A DNA stretch of 64,000 nucleotides from Duganella dendranthematis (GTDB lineage Bacteria; Pseudomonadota; Gammaproteobacteria; Burkholderiales; Burkholderiaceae_D). Below the pieces are notes generated by a model. That model did not search any database and had not been told where the DNA came from. It worked only from the letters and a program-made list of their open reading frames with translations. A program made the translations under genes and the position numbers. The DNA lies in the NCBI RefSeq assembly GCF_012849375.1, contig NZ_CP051684.1:930001-994000 (forward strand), in the 5' to 3' direction. How positions within the stretch are numbered: position 1 is the first letter of the stretch; each line of letters opens with the position of its first letter. Of the stretch, positions 35,771-45,512 are shown piece by piece.

Positions 35771-36433
35771 ATGAATTTCACGCACAACGAGAAAAGCACC
35801 GGGAAGAACTTTACAGGCATTACGATTGTCGTTTTGTTGCACATCCTGGTTGCTTATGGGATCGTGACGGGCTTGGGAAAACGTCTGGTGGCCAAAATGG
35901 TCGAACCAGTGGAGACCAAGATCATTGAGGAGGTCAAACCTCCTCCACCAAAGGAACTCCCACCACCGCCACCTCCGCCAGAGATGAAAGCGCCACCACC
36001 GCCATTCATCCCACCAGTTGAGGTGAACGTGCAGCAGCCGCCACCGCCGAACAACGTTATTCAGAACGCGACTAACGTGAAGCCGGCCACCACCGAGATC
36101 CAGAAGGCACCGCCAGCACCACCTGCGGCGCCACCTGGCCCGGCCAAAACCGGTGTGCGTACTGCAGCAGTGGTTGACTTCAGCACTTGCGCCAAGCCGG
36201 AATGGCCGAAGTCGTCGCTGCGTAACGAAGAAACCGGTACCGTGCAGCTGTCCTTCCTGATCGCAGCCGATGGCCGCGTCGCCGAAGGCAAGATCGTGAA
36301 ATCCAGTGGTTTCCGCGATCTGGACAAGGCCGCGATTGCCGGTATCACCAAATGCCGCTTCAAACCGGCAACGGAAGATGGCGTACCAAAAGAAGGCTGG
36401 CAGCAGATGCAATACGTCTGGACGCTGGAGTAA
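35771..36433 (+). CDS. tonB: Energy transducer TonB
   Basis: TonB links the proton-motive force of the inner membrane to outer-membrane receptors. The 220-residue protein has a cytoplasmic N-terminus, one membrane segment (GITIVVLLHILVAYGIVTGL), a Pro-rich spacer (about 55-90, with runs of Pro) and a C-terminal TonB domain (about 130-220: GTVQLSFLIAADGRV, KSSGFRDLDKAAI, KCRFKPA). I chose ATG 35771 because GGAG lies nine bases upstream. ExbB and two ExbD genes follow in the same operon. Confidence 0.93.
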   Translation: MNFTHNEKSTGKNFTGITIVVLLHILVAYGIVTGLGKRLVAKMVEPVETKIIEEVKPPPPKELPPPPPPPEMKAPPPPFIPPVEVNVQQPPPPNNVIQNATNVKPATTEIQKAPPAPPAAPPGPAKTGVRTAAVVDFSTCAKPEWPKSSLRNEETGTVQLSFLIAADGRVAEGKIVKSSGFRDLDKAAIAGITKCRFKPATEDGVPKEGWQQMQYVWTLE

Positions 36434-36516
36434 AACCGAGGCAGAACACCGTCTCATATGTAGTTTTCGTTGTCATTACGCCAGCGATCTGATTATTTTA
36501 TCAATTTGGAGGAAGC

Positions 36517-37419
36517 ATGTTTAAGAATACCCGTTTGTCCGCTGTACTGGCCGCTGTGCTGTTCTCGGTGACCGCAGCCACCGCCCTGGTTAGCTCGGCT
36601 CAAGAGCAAGCCTCGGCAGCCGCTTCGGCTCCAGCAGCAGACGCAGCAGCGCCAGCACCAGCGCCAGCAGCGGATGCAGCAGCAGCGCCAGCAGCAGAAG
36701 CCGCAGCGCCAGCAGCTAAAGGCGGTAAAGAAGAAGTGGAAAATCCATACGGCTTCGCAGCTGTGTGGGAAGCTGGTTTCGTTTCGCGCGGCACCCTGAT
36801 CATCCTGTCGCTGATGTCGATGGGTTCGTGGTACATCATCATCACCAAACTGATCGACCAGACCAAGATCTTCAAGCAATCGAAAGAAGCTTCGGCCAAG
36901 TTCTGGAAAGCTTCGTCGATCGCTGCTGGTTCGGCTTCGCTGACCGACGGTTCGCCATTCCGCTTCATCGCTGAAACCGGCACCAAGGCGACCGCGCACC
37001 ACGACGGCGCCCTGCTGGAACAAATCGACCTGTCGACCTGGGTGACCATGTCGATCCAGCGCGCTGTTGAGAAAGTCCAATCGCGTCTGCAAGATGGCCT
37101 GTCGTTCCTGGCAACCGTGGGTTCGACCGCACCGTTCATCGGTCTGTTCGGTACCGTGTGGGGTATTTACAATGCACTGATCGCCATCGGCATGTCGGGT
37201 AACGCCTCGATCGATAAAGTCGCAGGTCCAGTGGGTGAAGCGCTGATCATGACCGCTTTCGGTCTGTTCGTGGCAGTTCCAGCCGTTCTGGGTTACAACT
37301 GGCTGGTGCGTCGTAACAAGTCGGCAATGGAAGATGTCCGTGCTTTCTCGGCTGACGTTCACTCGGTGCTGATCTCGGGCGCCATGTCGACCGCTACCGG
37401 CAACAAAAAAGTTGGGTAA
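36517..37419 (+). CDS. exbB: Proton channel ExbB (MotA/TolQ/ExbB family)
   Basis: ExbB forms the pentameric proton channel that powers TonB. The 300-residue protein has an N-terminal signal-like segment and about 45 residues of Ala/Pro-rich sequence (30-72), giving it a longer N-terminus than E. coli ExbB. Three membrane segments follow, with the family signature around GLFGTVWGIYNALIAIG and EALIMTAFGLFVAVPAVLGYNWL. GGAGG stands just upstream of the ATG. Long N-terminal ExbB variants of this kind are seen in systems with two ExbD proteins. Confidence 0.94.
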   Translation: MFKNTRLSAVLAAVLFSVTAATALVSSAQEQASAAASAPAADAAAPAPAPAADAAAAPAAEAAAPAAKGGKEEVENPYGFAAVWEAGFVSRGTLIILSLMSMGSWYIIITKLIDQTKIFKQSKEASAKFWKASSIAAGSASLTDGSPFRFIAETGTKATAHHDGALLEQIDLSTWVTMSIQRAVEKVQSRLQDGLSFLATVGSTAPFIGLFGTVWGIYNALIAIGMSGNASIDKVAGPVGEALIMTAFGLFVAVPAVLGYNWLVRRNKSAMEDVRAFSADVHSVLISGAMSTATGNKKVG

Positions 37420-37425
37420 TTAACC

Positions 37426-37854
37426 ATGTCCATGTCCGTAGGCTCCGATAGCGGAGACGAAGATCAAGTCATGTCAGAAATCAACACGACGCCCCTGGTG
37501 GACATCATGTTGGTGCTGCTGATTATCTTCCTGATCACGAGCCCGGTTGTTCTGAAGCTGATCAAGATCAAGCTGCCAGAGGAAACCAACCAGGTTATCC
37601 AGACCAAGCCGGAAGACGTCAACATTGTCGTTAGCAAAGATGGCGACATCTATTGGAATCAGCGCAAAATGCGCGACGCCAATGAGCTGTTCGACAATCT
37701 GAAGGTGGAAGCTGTGAAACTGCCTCAGCCGGAAGTTCATGTACGTGGCGACCAAGAAACCAAGTACGAAGCCATCGGCAAGGTTATTTTCACCACCCAG
37801 CGTGCTGGTATTCAGAAGGTCGGCTTCATCACCGAACCGCCTGATAAGGGTTAA
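37426..37854 (+). CDS. exbD: Biopolymer transport protein ExbD, first copy
   Basis: ExbD works with ExbB and TonB. The 142-residue protein has one membrane segment after a short cytoplasmic N-terminus. The proton-relay Asp is in MSEINTTPLVDIMLVLLIIF, and a periplasmic domain follows. It starts six bases after exbB. A second exbD copy follows after 59 bp. Confidence 0.94.
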   Translation: MSMSVGSDSGDEDQVMSEINTTPLVDIMLVLLIIFLITSPVVLKLIKIKLPEETNQVIQTKPEDVNIVVSKDGDIYWNQRKMRDANELFDNLKVEAVKLPQPEVHVRGDQETKYEAIGKVIFTTQRAGIQKVGFITEPPDKG

Positions 37855-37913
37855 TACCCGACAGTGCATCGCAGGCCTGTCCGCAGGCCTGCCCTTCTCA
37901 AAAGGAAAACATC

Positions 37914-38342
37914 ATGAGTATGAATGTGGGCTCCCCTTCCGCAGGCGCGGATCCGGAACCAATGATGGAAATGAATATGACGCCCCTCATCGACGTGATG
38001 CTGGTGCTGATTATCATGATGATCATTACGATTCCTAAGGCCAACCACTCGGTGAACCTGAATATGCCAGTCGGCACCCCGCCGCCTCCGACCAAGGAGC
38101 CAGTGGTGGTAACGATTGACGTCGACTTCGACGGTACGATTCTGTGGGATAACGCTGTCGTACCTGACCGCGCCACCCTGGAAGCGAAACTGACCGACGT
38201 CGCCGCGCAAGCGGATCAGCCGGAAGTGCATCTGCGTCCGAACAAGCTGGTCTCGTACAAAGTTGTCGCAGGCGTCATGGCTTCGGCCCAGCGCTTGGGC
38301 GTGACCAAAATTGGTCTGGTCGGTAACGAACAGTTCCAGTAA
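37914..38342 (+). CDS. exbD: Biopolymer transport protein ExbD, second copy
   Basis: This 142-residue protein is also an ExbD with the same Asp motif, MEMNMTPLIDVMLVLIIMM, followed by IITIPKANHSVNLNMP. It shares its architecture with the first copy but differs in its periplasmic part. A strong AAAAGGAAAA site precedes the ATG. Two-ExbD systems are known in Xanthomonas, where the second copy is needed only for some substrates. A terminator follows 17 bases after the stop. Confidence 0.93.
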   Translation: MSMNVGSPSAGADPEPMMEMNMTPLIDVMLVLIIMMIITIPKANHSVNLNMPVGTPPPPTKEPVVVTIDVDFDGTILWDNAVVPDRATLEAKLTDVAAQADQPEVHLRPNKLVSYKVVAGVMASAQRLGVTKIGLVGNEQFQ

Positions 38343-38359
38343 ACAGTCCCATGTACAAT

Positions 38360-38394
38360 AATAGGCAGGACCATTCCTGCCTATTTGCTTTTTT
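38360..38394 (+). terminator. Intrinsic terminator between exbD2 and the TPR gene
   Basis: AATAGGCAGG (38360-38369) pairs perfectly with CCTGCCTATT (38376-38385), with a six-base loop, followed by TGC and six T. It ends 20 bases before the start of the TPR gene and lies in that gene's leader. Confidence 0.9.
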
Positions 38395-38413
38395 GAAGAA
38401 AGAAAATTCACCC

Positions 38414-39637
38414 ATGACCAAGTTTCGTCTCGCTCATCTCGGCCTGGTAATGGCCGCTATTGGTTTTACCGCAGCAGCTCCACTCGCAGGTTTCTCGTCG
38501 GTCGCTTACGCCGCCGAAACGGTACGCGCAGAAATCGGCAAACCATTGCAAGAAGCACAGAAACTGGCCGCGGCCGGCAAGAACAAAGAAGCACTTGCCA
38601 AACTGAAAGAAACTGATTCTGTCGGCGGCAAATCCGCCAACGAGACCTATTTGATCGAGCGCACCCGCGCCTCGGCTGCAGCTGCTGCTGGCGATAACGA
38701 CGCCGCCGCCAAAGCCTTTGAGTCGGTCATCAATTCGGGCAAGCTGTCGGCTGCCGAACAACCCAAATTCACCCAGGCCCTGGCCGGTATCTACTACCGC
38801 GCCAAGGACTACCCAAAAGCCATCACCTGGATCCAGCGCGCGCTGAAAGACAATCCAAACGATGGTCAGATGCATGACCTGCTGATCCAGACCTACTACA
38901 TCAGCGGCAAGTACGCTGAAGCCGCCAAGGAACTGTCGAACGCCAAGGGTGCATCGGAGCAGAACCTGCAAATGCTGGCGAATATCCAGCTGAAGCAGAA
39001 CGACAAGGCCGGCTATGTCCAGACGCTGGAAAAACTGGCCGGTTCGTATCCAAAAACCAGCTACTGGGCCGACCTGCTGAACCGCGTCTCGGGCAAGCCT
39101 GGCTTCTCGCCGACCCTGTCGCTGGACGTGCTGCGCCTGCGCCTGGTCAACGGCCTGCTGACCAAACCATCGGAATACCTGGAAATGGCCCAGCTGTCGC
39201 TGCAAGCCGGCAACCCGGCTGAAGCCATCAAGATCATCGACCAGGGCTACAAAAAAGGCATTCTGGGCACCGGCTCCGACGCGCCGCGCCACCAGCGTCT
39301 GAAAGACCTGGCCGCCAAGACCCAGACCGAGTTCGACGCCAAGGCCGCGACGGCTGAAGCCGAAGCCGTCAAAGCCAAAGACGCCGACGCACTGGCCAAC
39401 CTGGGCTACGGCCTGGTGTCGGAAGGCAAAGCCGACAAGGGTCTGCCGCTGATGGATCAAGCCGTCAAGCTGGGCACCGGCCGCAATCCGGAAGCCATCA
39501 AACTGCACTACGGTATCGCTCAGAGCATCGCCGGCAAGAAACCTGCTGCGCTGGCAACCCTGAAAACCGTAAAAGGCACCGACGGCACCGCCGATCTGGC
39601 CCGCTACTGGACCCTGAACATTAATCACCCGATGTAA
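38414..39637 (+). CDS. Secreted TPR-repeat protein linked to the TonB system
   Basis: The 407-residue protein starts with a signal peptide (MTKFRLAHLGLVMAAIGF... to SVAYA) with a likely cut after AYA. Tetratricopeptide-like helical repeats follow, for example YYRAKDYPKAITWIQRALKDNPND. Secreted TPR proteins encoded next to exbB/exbD/tonB occur in TonB2-type systems, where TtpC or similar proteins assist transport. I chose ATG 38414 because the signal peptide begins there. The gene is cut off from exbD2 by a terminator, so it is expressed by read-through or from an unseen promoter. It has its own terminator. Confidence 0.85.
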   Translation: MTKFRLAHLGLVMAAIGFTAAAPLAGFSSVAYAAETVRAEIGKPLQEAQKLAAAGKNKEALAKLKETDSVGGKSANETYLIERTRASAAAAAGDNDAAAKAFESVINSGKLSAAEQPKFTQALAGIYYRAKDYPKAITWIQRALKDNPNDGQMHDLLIQTYYISGKYAEAAKELSNAKGASEQNLQMLANIQLKQNDKAGYVQTLEKLAGSYPKTSYWADLLNRVSGKPGFSPTLSLDVLRLRLVNGLLTKPSEYLEMAQLSLQAGNPAEAIKIIDQGYKKGILGTGSDAPRHQRLKDLAAKTQTEFDAKAATAEAEAVKAKDADALANLGYGLVSEGKADKGLPLMDQAVKLGTGRNPEAIKLHYGIAQSIAGKKPAALATLKTVKGTDGTADLARYWTLNINHPM

Positions 39638-39655
39638 TTCGGGCGGTTGATCAGC

Positions 39656-39694
39656 AAAGCGCTGCTCCGGCCCAGCCGGACAGCGCTTTTTTTT
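39656..39694 (+). terminator. Intrinsic terminator after the TPR gene
   Basis: AAAGCGCTG (39656-39664) with CTCCGG pairs with CCGGACAGCGCTTT, followed by an eight-base T-tract. It lies about 20 bases after the stop codon and just upstream of ribF. Confidence 0.92.
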
Positions 39695-39752
39695 CGCTTT
39701 GAGGGATTCCCCGTATAATCCCGTATTTGCGACAAGTTTTCCCCAGATTCCC

Positions 39753-40721
39753 ATGAAGGTATTTCGAGGTCTTCCCAATGCAGCGGCGCGCGCGCCGTGC
39801 GCGCTCACGATCGGCAATTTCGACGGCGTCCATCTCGGCCACCAGGCCTTGCTGGCCCGCGTGCGCGCGGCCGCCACCGGCCTGGGACTGGAAGCGGCCG
39901 TGATGACCTTCGAGCCGCATCCGCGCGAATTCTTCGCCCAGAAAGCCGGCGACCTGTCGCGCGCCCCGGCCCGCATCGCCAACCTGCGCGACAAGCTGCA
40001 ATCGCTGTCCGACAACGGCATCGACCGCGTCATCGTCGAGCATTTCTCGGCGCCGTTCGCGGCGCTGACGCCGCAGGAGTTCACCGAAAAAGTGCTGGTC
40101 GAAGGCCTGCACGTCAAATGGCTGATGGTCGGCGACGACTTCTGCTACGGCGCCCGCCGCGCCGGCAATGTGCAAATGCTGCTGGAGGCCGGCCAGAAAT
40201 ACGGCTTCCACGTCGAGACGTTGCCGACCGTGATGAACGGCAGCACCCGCATCTCCTCCTCCGCCGTGCGCGCCGCGCTGAACCAAGGCGACTTCCCGCA
40301 CGCCGAAGCGCTGCTGGGCCATCCGTACGCCATCTCCGGCCATGTGATCCACGGCCAGAAGCTGGGCCGCACGCTGGGCTTCCCGACGCTCAACCTGCGC
40401 GTGCCGCACCGCCCTGCGCTGTCCGGCATTTTCATCGTGCAGGTGCACGGCCTGGCCGAGCAGCCGTTGCCGGCCGTCGCCAGCCTGGGCGTGCGTCCGA
40501 CCGTCGACGACAGCGGCCGCGTGCTGCTGGAGGTGCACGTGTTCGACTTCGACCAGGGCTGCTACGGCCGCCAGGTGCGCGTCGAATTCCTGCAGAAGAT
40601 CCGCGACGAAGAAAAATACATCGACCTGCCGACGCTAACGGCCGCCATCCATCGCGACGCCGACATCGCCCGCGCCTTCTTTGCCCAGCGCATGGCAACC
40701 GCCGCCACCGACCGAATTTGA
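39753..40721 (+). CDS. ribF: Bifunctional riboflavin kinase / FAD synthetase
   Basis: RibF phosphorylates riboflavin to FMN and adenylates it to FAD. The 322-residue protein has the N-terminal nucleotidyltransferase domain with TIGNFDGVHLGHQ and STRISSSAVR, and the C-terminal kinase domain with GRTLGFPTLNL (the PTxN metal site) and GVRPTVDDS. I chose ATG 39753 (MKVFRGLPNA), which is where conserved sequence begins. ileS follows after 63 bp, a conserved order in beta-proteobacteria. Confidence 0.96.
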   Translation: MKVFRGLPNAAARAPCALTIGNFDGVHLGHQALLARVRAAATGLGLEAAVMTFEPHPREFFAQKAGDLSRAPARIANLRDKLQSLSDNGIDRVIVEHFSAPFAALTPQEFTEKVLVEGLHVKWLMVGDDFCYGARRAGNVQMLLEAGQKYGFHVETLPTVMNGSTRISSSAVRAALNQGDFPHAEALLGHPYAISGHVIHGQKLGRTLGFPTLNLRVPHRPALSGIFIVQVHGLAEQPLPAVASLGVRPTVDDSGRVLLEVHVFDFDQGCYGRQVRVEFLQKIRDEEKYIDLPTLTAAIHRDADIARAFFAQRMATAATDRI

Positions 40722-40784
40722 CCGCGCGATTTAGCTACGCGCGCCGGCTACCCAGCATTCCCGAATAAATCACTGAAGACCACT

Positions 40785-43652
40785 ATGTCCGATAACAAAT
40801 CCGCAAAAAAGCCTGAAAGCAAATACCCGGTCAATATGACCGAAACCCCGTTCCCGATGCGCGGCGACCTCGCCAAGCGCGAACCGAACTGGGTCCAGCA
40901 ATGGCAGACCAAGAAGATCTACGAGCGCGTGCGCAAGGCCGCCGCCGGCCGTCCGAAATTCATCCTGCATGACGGCCCACCGTACGCCAACGGCGACATC
41001 CACCTGGGCCACGCCGTCAACAAGATCCTCAAGGACATGGTGATCAAATCGCGCTCGCTGGCCGGTTTCGACGCCCCTTACGTGCCGGGCTGGGATTGCC
41101 ACGGCATGCCGATCGAGATCCAGATCGAAAAGCTGTATGGCAAAAACCTGCCGACCGCCGACGTGCTGACCAAGGCCCGCGCCTACGCGCTGGAACAGGT
41201 CGACCGCCAGCGCAAGGACTTCATCCGCTTGGGCGTGCTGGGCGAATGGCAGAACCCTTACCTGACCATGAACTACTCCAACGAGGCCGACGAACTGCGC
41301 GCGCTCGGCACCATGCTGGAAAAAGGCTACGTCTATCGCGGCCTGAAGCCGGTCAACTGGTGCTTCGACTGCCAGTCCGCACTGGCCGAAGCGGAAGTGG
41401 AATACCAGGACAAGCGCGATCCGGCGATCGACGTCGGCTTCAAGTTCGCTGAATTCGACAAGCTGGCCAACGCCTTCGACCTGACCCAGTTGCCGACGCA
41501 TGAAGGCTACATCGTCATCTGGACCACCACCCCATGGACCATTCCTGCCAACCAGGCGCTCAACGTCAATCCGGAAGTGACCTACGCGCTGGTGCAGACC
41601 GAGCGTGACGGCCAGCCGCTGCTGCTGATCCTGGCGCAAGACCTGGTGGAGTCGTCGCTGGCGCGCTTCAAGCTGGAAGGCGTCACCATCGCCACCTGCA
41701 AGGGCGAAGACCTGTCCGGTATCAGCTTCCTGCATCCGCTGCACGCCGCCGACACCTTCTACAACCGCCTGTCGCCGATGTACCTGGCCGACTACGTGAC
41801 CACCGAGAGCGGCACCGGCGTGGTGCACTCGGCGCCTGCATATGGCCTGGACGACTTCATCTCCTGCAAAGCCCACGGCATGCAGGACGATCACATCCTG
41901 ACGCCGGTGATGGGCGACGGCAAATACGTCTCGACCCTGCCGCTGTTCGGCGGCATGACCATCTGGGAAGCGTCAAAACCGATCTGCAACGCGCTGCGCG
42001 AAGCCGGCGCGCTGTTTGAAGTCAAGATGTTCGACCACAGCTACATGCACTGCTGGCGCCACAAGACCCCGATCATCTACCGCGCCACCTCGCAGTGGTT
42101 CGCCGGCATGGACATCAAGCCGAAAGACGGCGACGCCAGCCTGCGCGAGACCGCGCTCAAAGGCATCGCCGAGACCAAGTTCTTCCCGGACTGGGGCCAG
42201 GCGCGCCTGCACGGCATGATCGCCAACCGTCCGGACTGGACCCTGTCGCGTCAGCGCCAGTGGGGCGTGCCGATGGCCTTCGTGGTCCACAAGGAAACCG
42301 GCGCGCTGCATCCGCGCACGCCGGAACTGCTGGAGCAAGTCGCCCAGCTGATCGAAAAGAGCGGCATCGACGCCTGGCTGGCGCTGGACCTGAAAGACCT
42401 GATCGGCGAAGAGGCATCCGACTACGTCAAGAACAAGGACACGCTGGACGTCTGGTTCGACTCCGGCACCACCCACCAGACCGTGCTGCGCGGCTCGCAC
42501 AAACAGCAGCTGGCCTTCCCGGCCGACCTGTACCTGGAAGGTTCGGACCAGCACCGCGGCTGGTTCCACTCGTCGCTGCTGACCTCCTCGATGCTGAACG
42601 GCGCGCCGCCGTACAAAGCGCTGCTGACGCACGGCTTCACCGTCGATGGCGAAGGCAAGAAGATGTCCAAGTCGCTGGGCAACACGCTGGCGCCGCAGAA
42701 AATCTCCGACACGCTGGGCGCCGACATTCTGCGCCTGTGGATCGCCTCGACCGACTACACCGGCGAGCTGTCGATCTCGGACGAGATCCTGAAGCGCGTG
42801 ACGGAAGCCTATCGCCGCATCCGCAACACGTTGCGCTTCCTGCTGGCCAATATCTCCGATTTCAACCACGCGCAAGACGCCGTGCCGGTCGCCGAGCTGC
42901 TGGAAATCGACCGCTACGCAATCGCCAACATGGCCGCGCTGCAGAAGGAAATCGAAGCGCACTACGAGCAGTATGAATTCCAGCCGGTTTACTCCAAGCT
43001 GCAGAACTACTGCTCGGAAGACCTGGGTGGCTTCTACCTGGACGTGCTGAAAGACCGCCTGTACACCACTGCCGTGACCTCGCACGCGCGCCGCTCGGCG
43101 CAGACCGCGCTGTGGCACATCACGCAAAGCCTGCTGCGCATCATGGCGCCGGCGCTGTCGTTCACCGCCGAAGAGGCATGGGCCATCTTCGCCGGCGAAG
43201 AAGCCTTCAAGGCCAGCGATGAAACCATCTTCACGCAAACCTGGTGGCAGTTGCCGGAGCTGGCCGACGGCGACGCGCTGCTGGCCAAGTACGCGGCGCT
43301 GCGCACAGTGCGCACCGACGTCACCAAACAGCTGGAAGACCTGCGCACCTCGGGCGCGATTGGCTCCTCGCTGCAGGCGGAACTGGGCATCAAGGCCGCC
43401 GGCGACAAGTACCAGCTGCTGGCCAGCCTGGAAGATGACCTCAAGTTCATCTTCATCACCTCGCTGGCGAAAGTGACGGAAGTGGCGTCGGAAGCGGAAG
43501 AAGCGGTTACCGTGGCCGCGTCGACCGCCGAGAAGTGCGAGCGCTGCTGGCACTACCGCGCCGACGTCGGCGCCCACGCCGACCACCCTACCCTGTGCGG
43601 CCGCTGCTACAGCAACCTGTTTGGTGCGGGCGAAAAACGCAAGTTCGCTTAA
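40785..43652 (+). CDS. ileS: Isoleucyl-tRNA synthetase
   Basis: The 955-residue class I synthetase charges tRNA-Ile. The HIGH motif is HLGH in [14 protein letters not shown], and the KMSKS motif is in [10 protein letters not shown] (about residue 625-630). The editing domain lies between them, with [14 protein letters not shown]. Four zinc-binding Cys are at the C-terminus, in CERCWHYR and CGRCYSNL. Length and motifs are normal. A palindromic repeat fills the gap to lspA. Confidence 0.98.
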   Translation: MSDNKSAKKPESKYPVNMTETPFPMRGDLAKREPNWVQQWQTKKIYERVRKAAAGRPKFILHDGPPYANGDIHLGHAVNKILKDMVIKSRSLAGFDAPYVPGWDCHGMPIEIQIEKLYGKNLPTADVLTKARAYALEQVDRQRKDFIRLGVLGEWQNPYLTMNYSNEADELRALGTMLEKGYVYRGLKPVNWCFDCQSALAEAEVEYQDKRDPAIDVGFKFAEFDKLANAFDLTQLPTHEGYIVIWTTTPWTIPANQALNVNPEVTYALVQTERDGQPLLLILAQDLVESSLARFKLEGVTIATCKGEDLSGISFLHPLHAADTFYNRLSPMYLADYVTTESGTGVVHSAPAYGLDDFISCKAHGMQDDHILTPVMGDGKYVSTLPLFGGMTIWEASKPICNALREAGALFEVKMFDHSYMHCWRHKTPIIYRATSQWFAGMDIKPKDGDASLRETALKGIAETKFFPDWGQARLHGMIANRPDWTLSRQRQWGVPMAFVVHKETGALHPRTPELLEQVAQLIEKSGIDAWLALDLKDLIGEEASDYVKNKDTLDVWFDSGTTHQTVLRGSHKQQLAFPADLYLEGSDQHRGWFHSSLLTSSMLNGAPPYKALLTHGFTVDGEGKKMSKSLGNTLAPQKISDTLGADILRLWIASTDYTGELSISDEILKRVTEAYRRIRNTLRFLLANISDFNHAQDAVPVAELLEIDRYAIANMAALQKEIEAHYEQYEFQPVYSKLQNYCSEDLGGFYLDVLKDRLYTTAVTSHARRSAQTALWHITQSLLRIMAPALSFTAEEAWAIFAGEEAFKASDETIFTQTWWQLPELADGDALLAKYAALRTVRTDVTKQLEDLRTSGAIGSSLQAELGIKAAGDKYQLLASLEDDLKFIFITSLAKVTEVASEAEEAVTVAASTAEKCERCWHYRADVGAHADHPTLCGRCYSNLFGAGEKRKFA

Positions 43653-43661
43653 TATGACGCA

Positions 43662-43743
43662 CCGTCATTCCGGCGAAAGCCGGCATCCATACGTCGCTTG
43701 CGCTCATGCGTTCTATGGATTCCGGCGTGCGGCGGAATGACGG
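43662..43743. repeat. REP/MITE-like palindromic repeat between ileS and lspA
   Basis: The 82-bp element has perfect 11-bp terminal inverted repeats: CCGTCATTCCG (43662-43672) and CGGAATGACGG (43733-43743). An inner near-perfect pair follows, GCCGGCATCCATA (43679-43691) with TATGGATTCCGGC (43714-43726). GTCATTCC-type palindromes are common dispersed repeats in proteobacteria. Transcribed with ileS-lspA it would form a long hairpin. Confidence 0.75.
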
Positions 43744-43769
43744 GTTTGAAGCTACGTAAATTAAATAAC

Positions 43770-44273
43770 ATGGCCACCAAAAAAATCTTCCCGACCAAAT
43801 CCTCGGCCAGCATCACGCCATGGCTGTGCGTCGCTGCGCTCGTGATCCTGATCGACCAGCTGACCAAGATCACCATCACCAAGACCTTCCAGCTGGGCGA
43901 AGAAAAATTCATCACCTCGTTCTTCAACCTGGTGCTGGCGTATAACAAAGGCGCCGCCTTCAGCTTTTTGAGCAATAGCGGCGGCTGGCAGCGTTACTTC
44001 TTCACCGGCATCGGCCTGTGCGCCGCCATCTTCATCATCTACCTGCTGAAAAAGCACAGTGGCCAGCGTATGTTCGCGTGGGCGCTGTCGCTGGTGCTGG
44101 GCGGTGCGCTGGGCAACGTCATCGACCGCCTGCTGTATGGCCACGTGGTCGATTTCCTCGACTTCCACTGGCAAGGCCTGGGCCACTTCCCGGCTTTCAA
44201 CGTCGCCGATTCGGCCATTTGCGTCGGCGCCGCCCTGTTCATCCTCGACGAACTGCGCCGGGTGAATAAATAA
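43770..44273 (+). CDS. lspA: Lipoprotein signal peptidase LspA
   Basis: LspA cleaves the signal peptide of prolipoproteins in the inner membrane. The 167-residue protein has four membrane segments. The two catalytic Asp are in [19 protein letters not shown] and [23 protein letters not shown] near the N-terminus is the other conserved block. ATG 43770 is the first start in the conserved region; the longer frame runs back through the palindromic repeat. coaBC follows after 12 bp. Confidence 0.96.
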   Translation: MATKKIFPTKSSASITPWLCVAALVILIDQLTKITITKTFQLGEEKFITSFFNLVLAYNKGAAFSFLSNSGGWQRYFFTGIGLCAAIFIIYLLKKHSGQRMFAWALSLVLGGALGNVIDRLLYGHVVDFLDFHWQGLGHFPAFNVADSAICVGAALFILDELRRVNK

Positions 44274-44285
44274 CGGAGCCGCACC

Positions 44286-45512
44286 ATGATGGAACTGACT
44301 GGTAAAAAAATCGTCCTCGGCCTGTCCGGCGGCGTGGCCTGCTACAAGGCGGCGGAACTGTGCCGCGCCTTTACCAAGGCCGGCGCTTCGGTGCAGGTGG
44401 TGATGACGGAAGCGGCCACCCACTTCATCACGGCCGTCACCATGCAGGCGCTGTCCGGCCGCCCGGTGTACACCGACCAGTGGGACGCGCGCGTCAACAA
44501 CAACATGGCCCACATCGACGTCACCCGTGACGCCGACGCCATCATCATCGCGCCCTGCTCAACGGACTTTATCCGCAAGCTGGCGCACGGCGCCTGCGAC
44601 GACCTGCTGTCAACGCTGTGCGTGGCGCGTCCGCGCCATGTGCCGCTGCTGATCGCACCGGCCATGAACGTCGAGATGTGGCTCAATCCCGCCACCCAGC
44701 GCAACGTGCAGACGCTGCGCGACGACGGCATTGCCATCTTCGGCCCGGCGGCCGGCGACCAGGCCTGCGGTGAAGTGGGTTTCGGCCGCATGCTGGAACC
44801 GGAACAGCTGCTGGAAGAAGTGATCGCCGCCTTCCAGCCGAAAGTCCTGGCGGGCAAACGCATTTTGATCACCGCCGGCCCGACCTTCGAACCGATCGAT
44901 CCGGTGCGCGGCATCACCAATCTGTCCTCGGGCAAGATGGGCTACGCCGTGGCGCGCGCCGCGCGCGAAGCCGGCGCCGAAGTCATGCTGATCTCCGGCC
45001 CGGTGGCCCTGCCGACGCCTTTCGGCGTCCAGCGCATCAACGTCCAGAGCGCGCAGCAGATGTATGACGCGGTGATGGCCAATGTCGACCACCAGCATAT
45101 CTTCATCGCGGTGGCGGCGGTGGCCGACTGGCGCATCGCCAACGCCAGCGACCAGAAACTGAAGAAGAACCCGAACGGCACCGCGCCGGACCTGAAGTTC
45201 GAGCAGAACCCGGACATCCTGGCCTCGGTGGCCGCGCTGACCAATCTGGCCGGCCATCCGTACTGCGTCGGCTTTGCCGCCGAGTCGGAAAACCTGGTCA
45301 AGTTCGGCGCCGACAAGCGCGAGAAAAAAGGCATCCCTCTGCTAGTAGGGAATATCGGCCACCACACCTTCGGTCAGGACGACAACACCATCATCCTGTT
45401 CGATGAAAACGGCCACACCATTTTGCCGCGCGCCGACAAACTGACGCTGGCGCGCCAACTGATTTCCGAGATCTCGAAACGCATCTCGCAGCACTCTCTC
45501 TTCGCCAAGTAA
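44286..45512 (+). CDS. coaBC: Phosphopantothenoylcysteine decarboxylase / synthetase
   Basis: CoaBC makes 4'-phosphopantetheine in two steps of coenzyme A synthesis. The N-terminal flavoprotein CoaC half has GLSGGVACYKAAEL, the catalytic His in MAHIDVTRDAD, the PAMNVEMW motif and a cysteine-containing loop DQACGEVGFGRM. The CoaB half starts near residue 195 with LITAGPTFEPIDPVRGITN and has LSSGKMG and the KKNPNG loop. The 408-residue length is normal. Its stop is directly followed by the dut ATG. Confidence 0.96.
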   Translation: MMELTGKKIVLGLSGGVACYKAAELCRAFTKAGASVQVVMTEAATHFITAVTMQALSGRPVYTDQWDARVNNNMAHIDVTRDADAIIIAPCSTDFIRKLAHGACDDLLSTLCVARPRHVPLLIAPAMNVEMWLNPATQRNVQTLRDDGIAIFGPAAGDQACGEVGFGRMLEPEQLLEEVIAAFQPKVLAGKRILITAGPTFEPIDPVRGITNLSSGKMGYAVARAAREAGAEVMLISGPVALPTPFGVQRINVQSAQQMYDAVMANVDHQHIFIAVAAVADWRIANASDQKLKKNPNGTAPDLKFEQNPDILASVAALTNLAGHPYCVGFAAESENLVKFGADKREKKGIPLLVGNIGHHTFGQDDNTIILFDENGHTILPRADKLTLARQLISEISKRISQHSLFAK

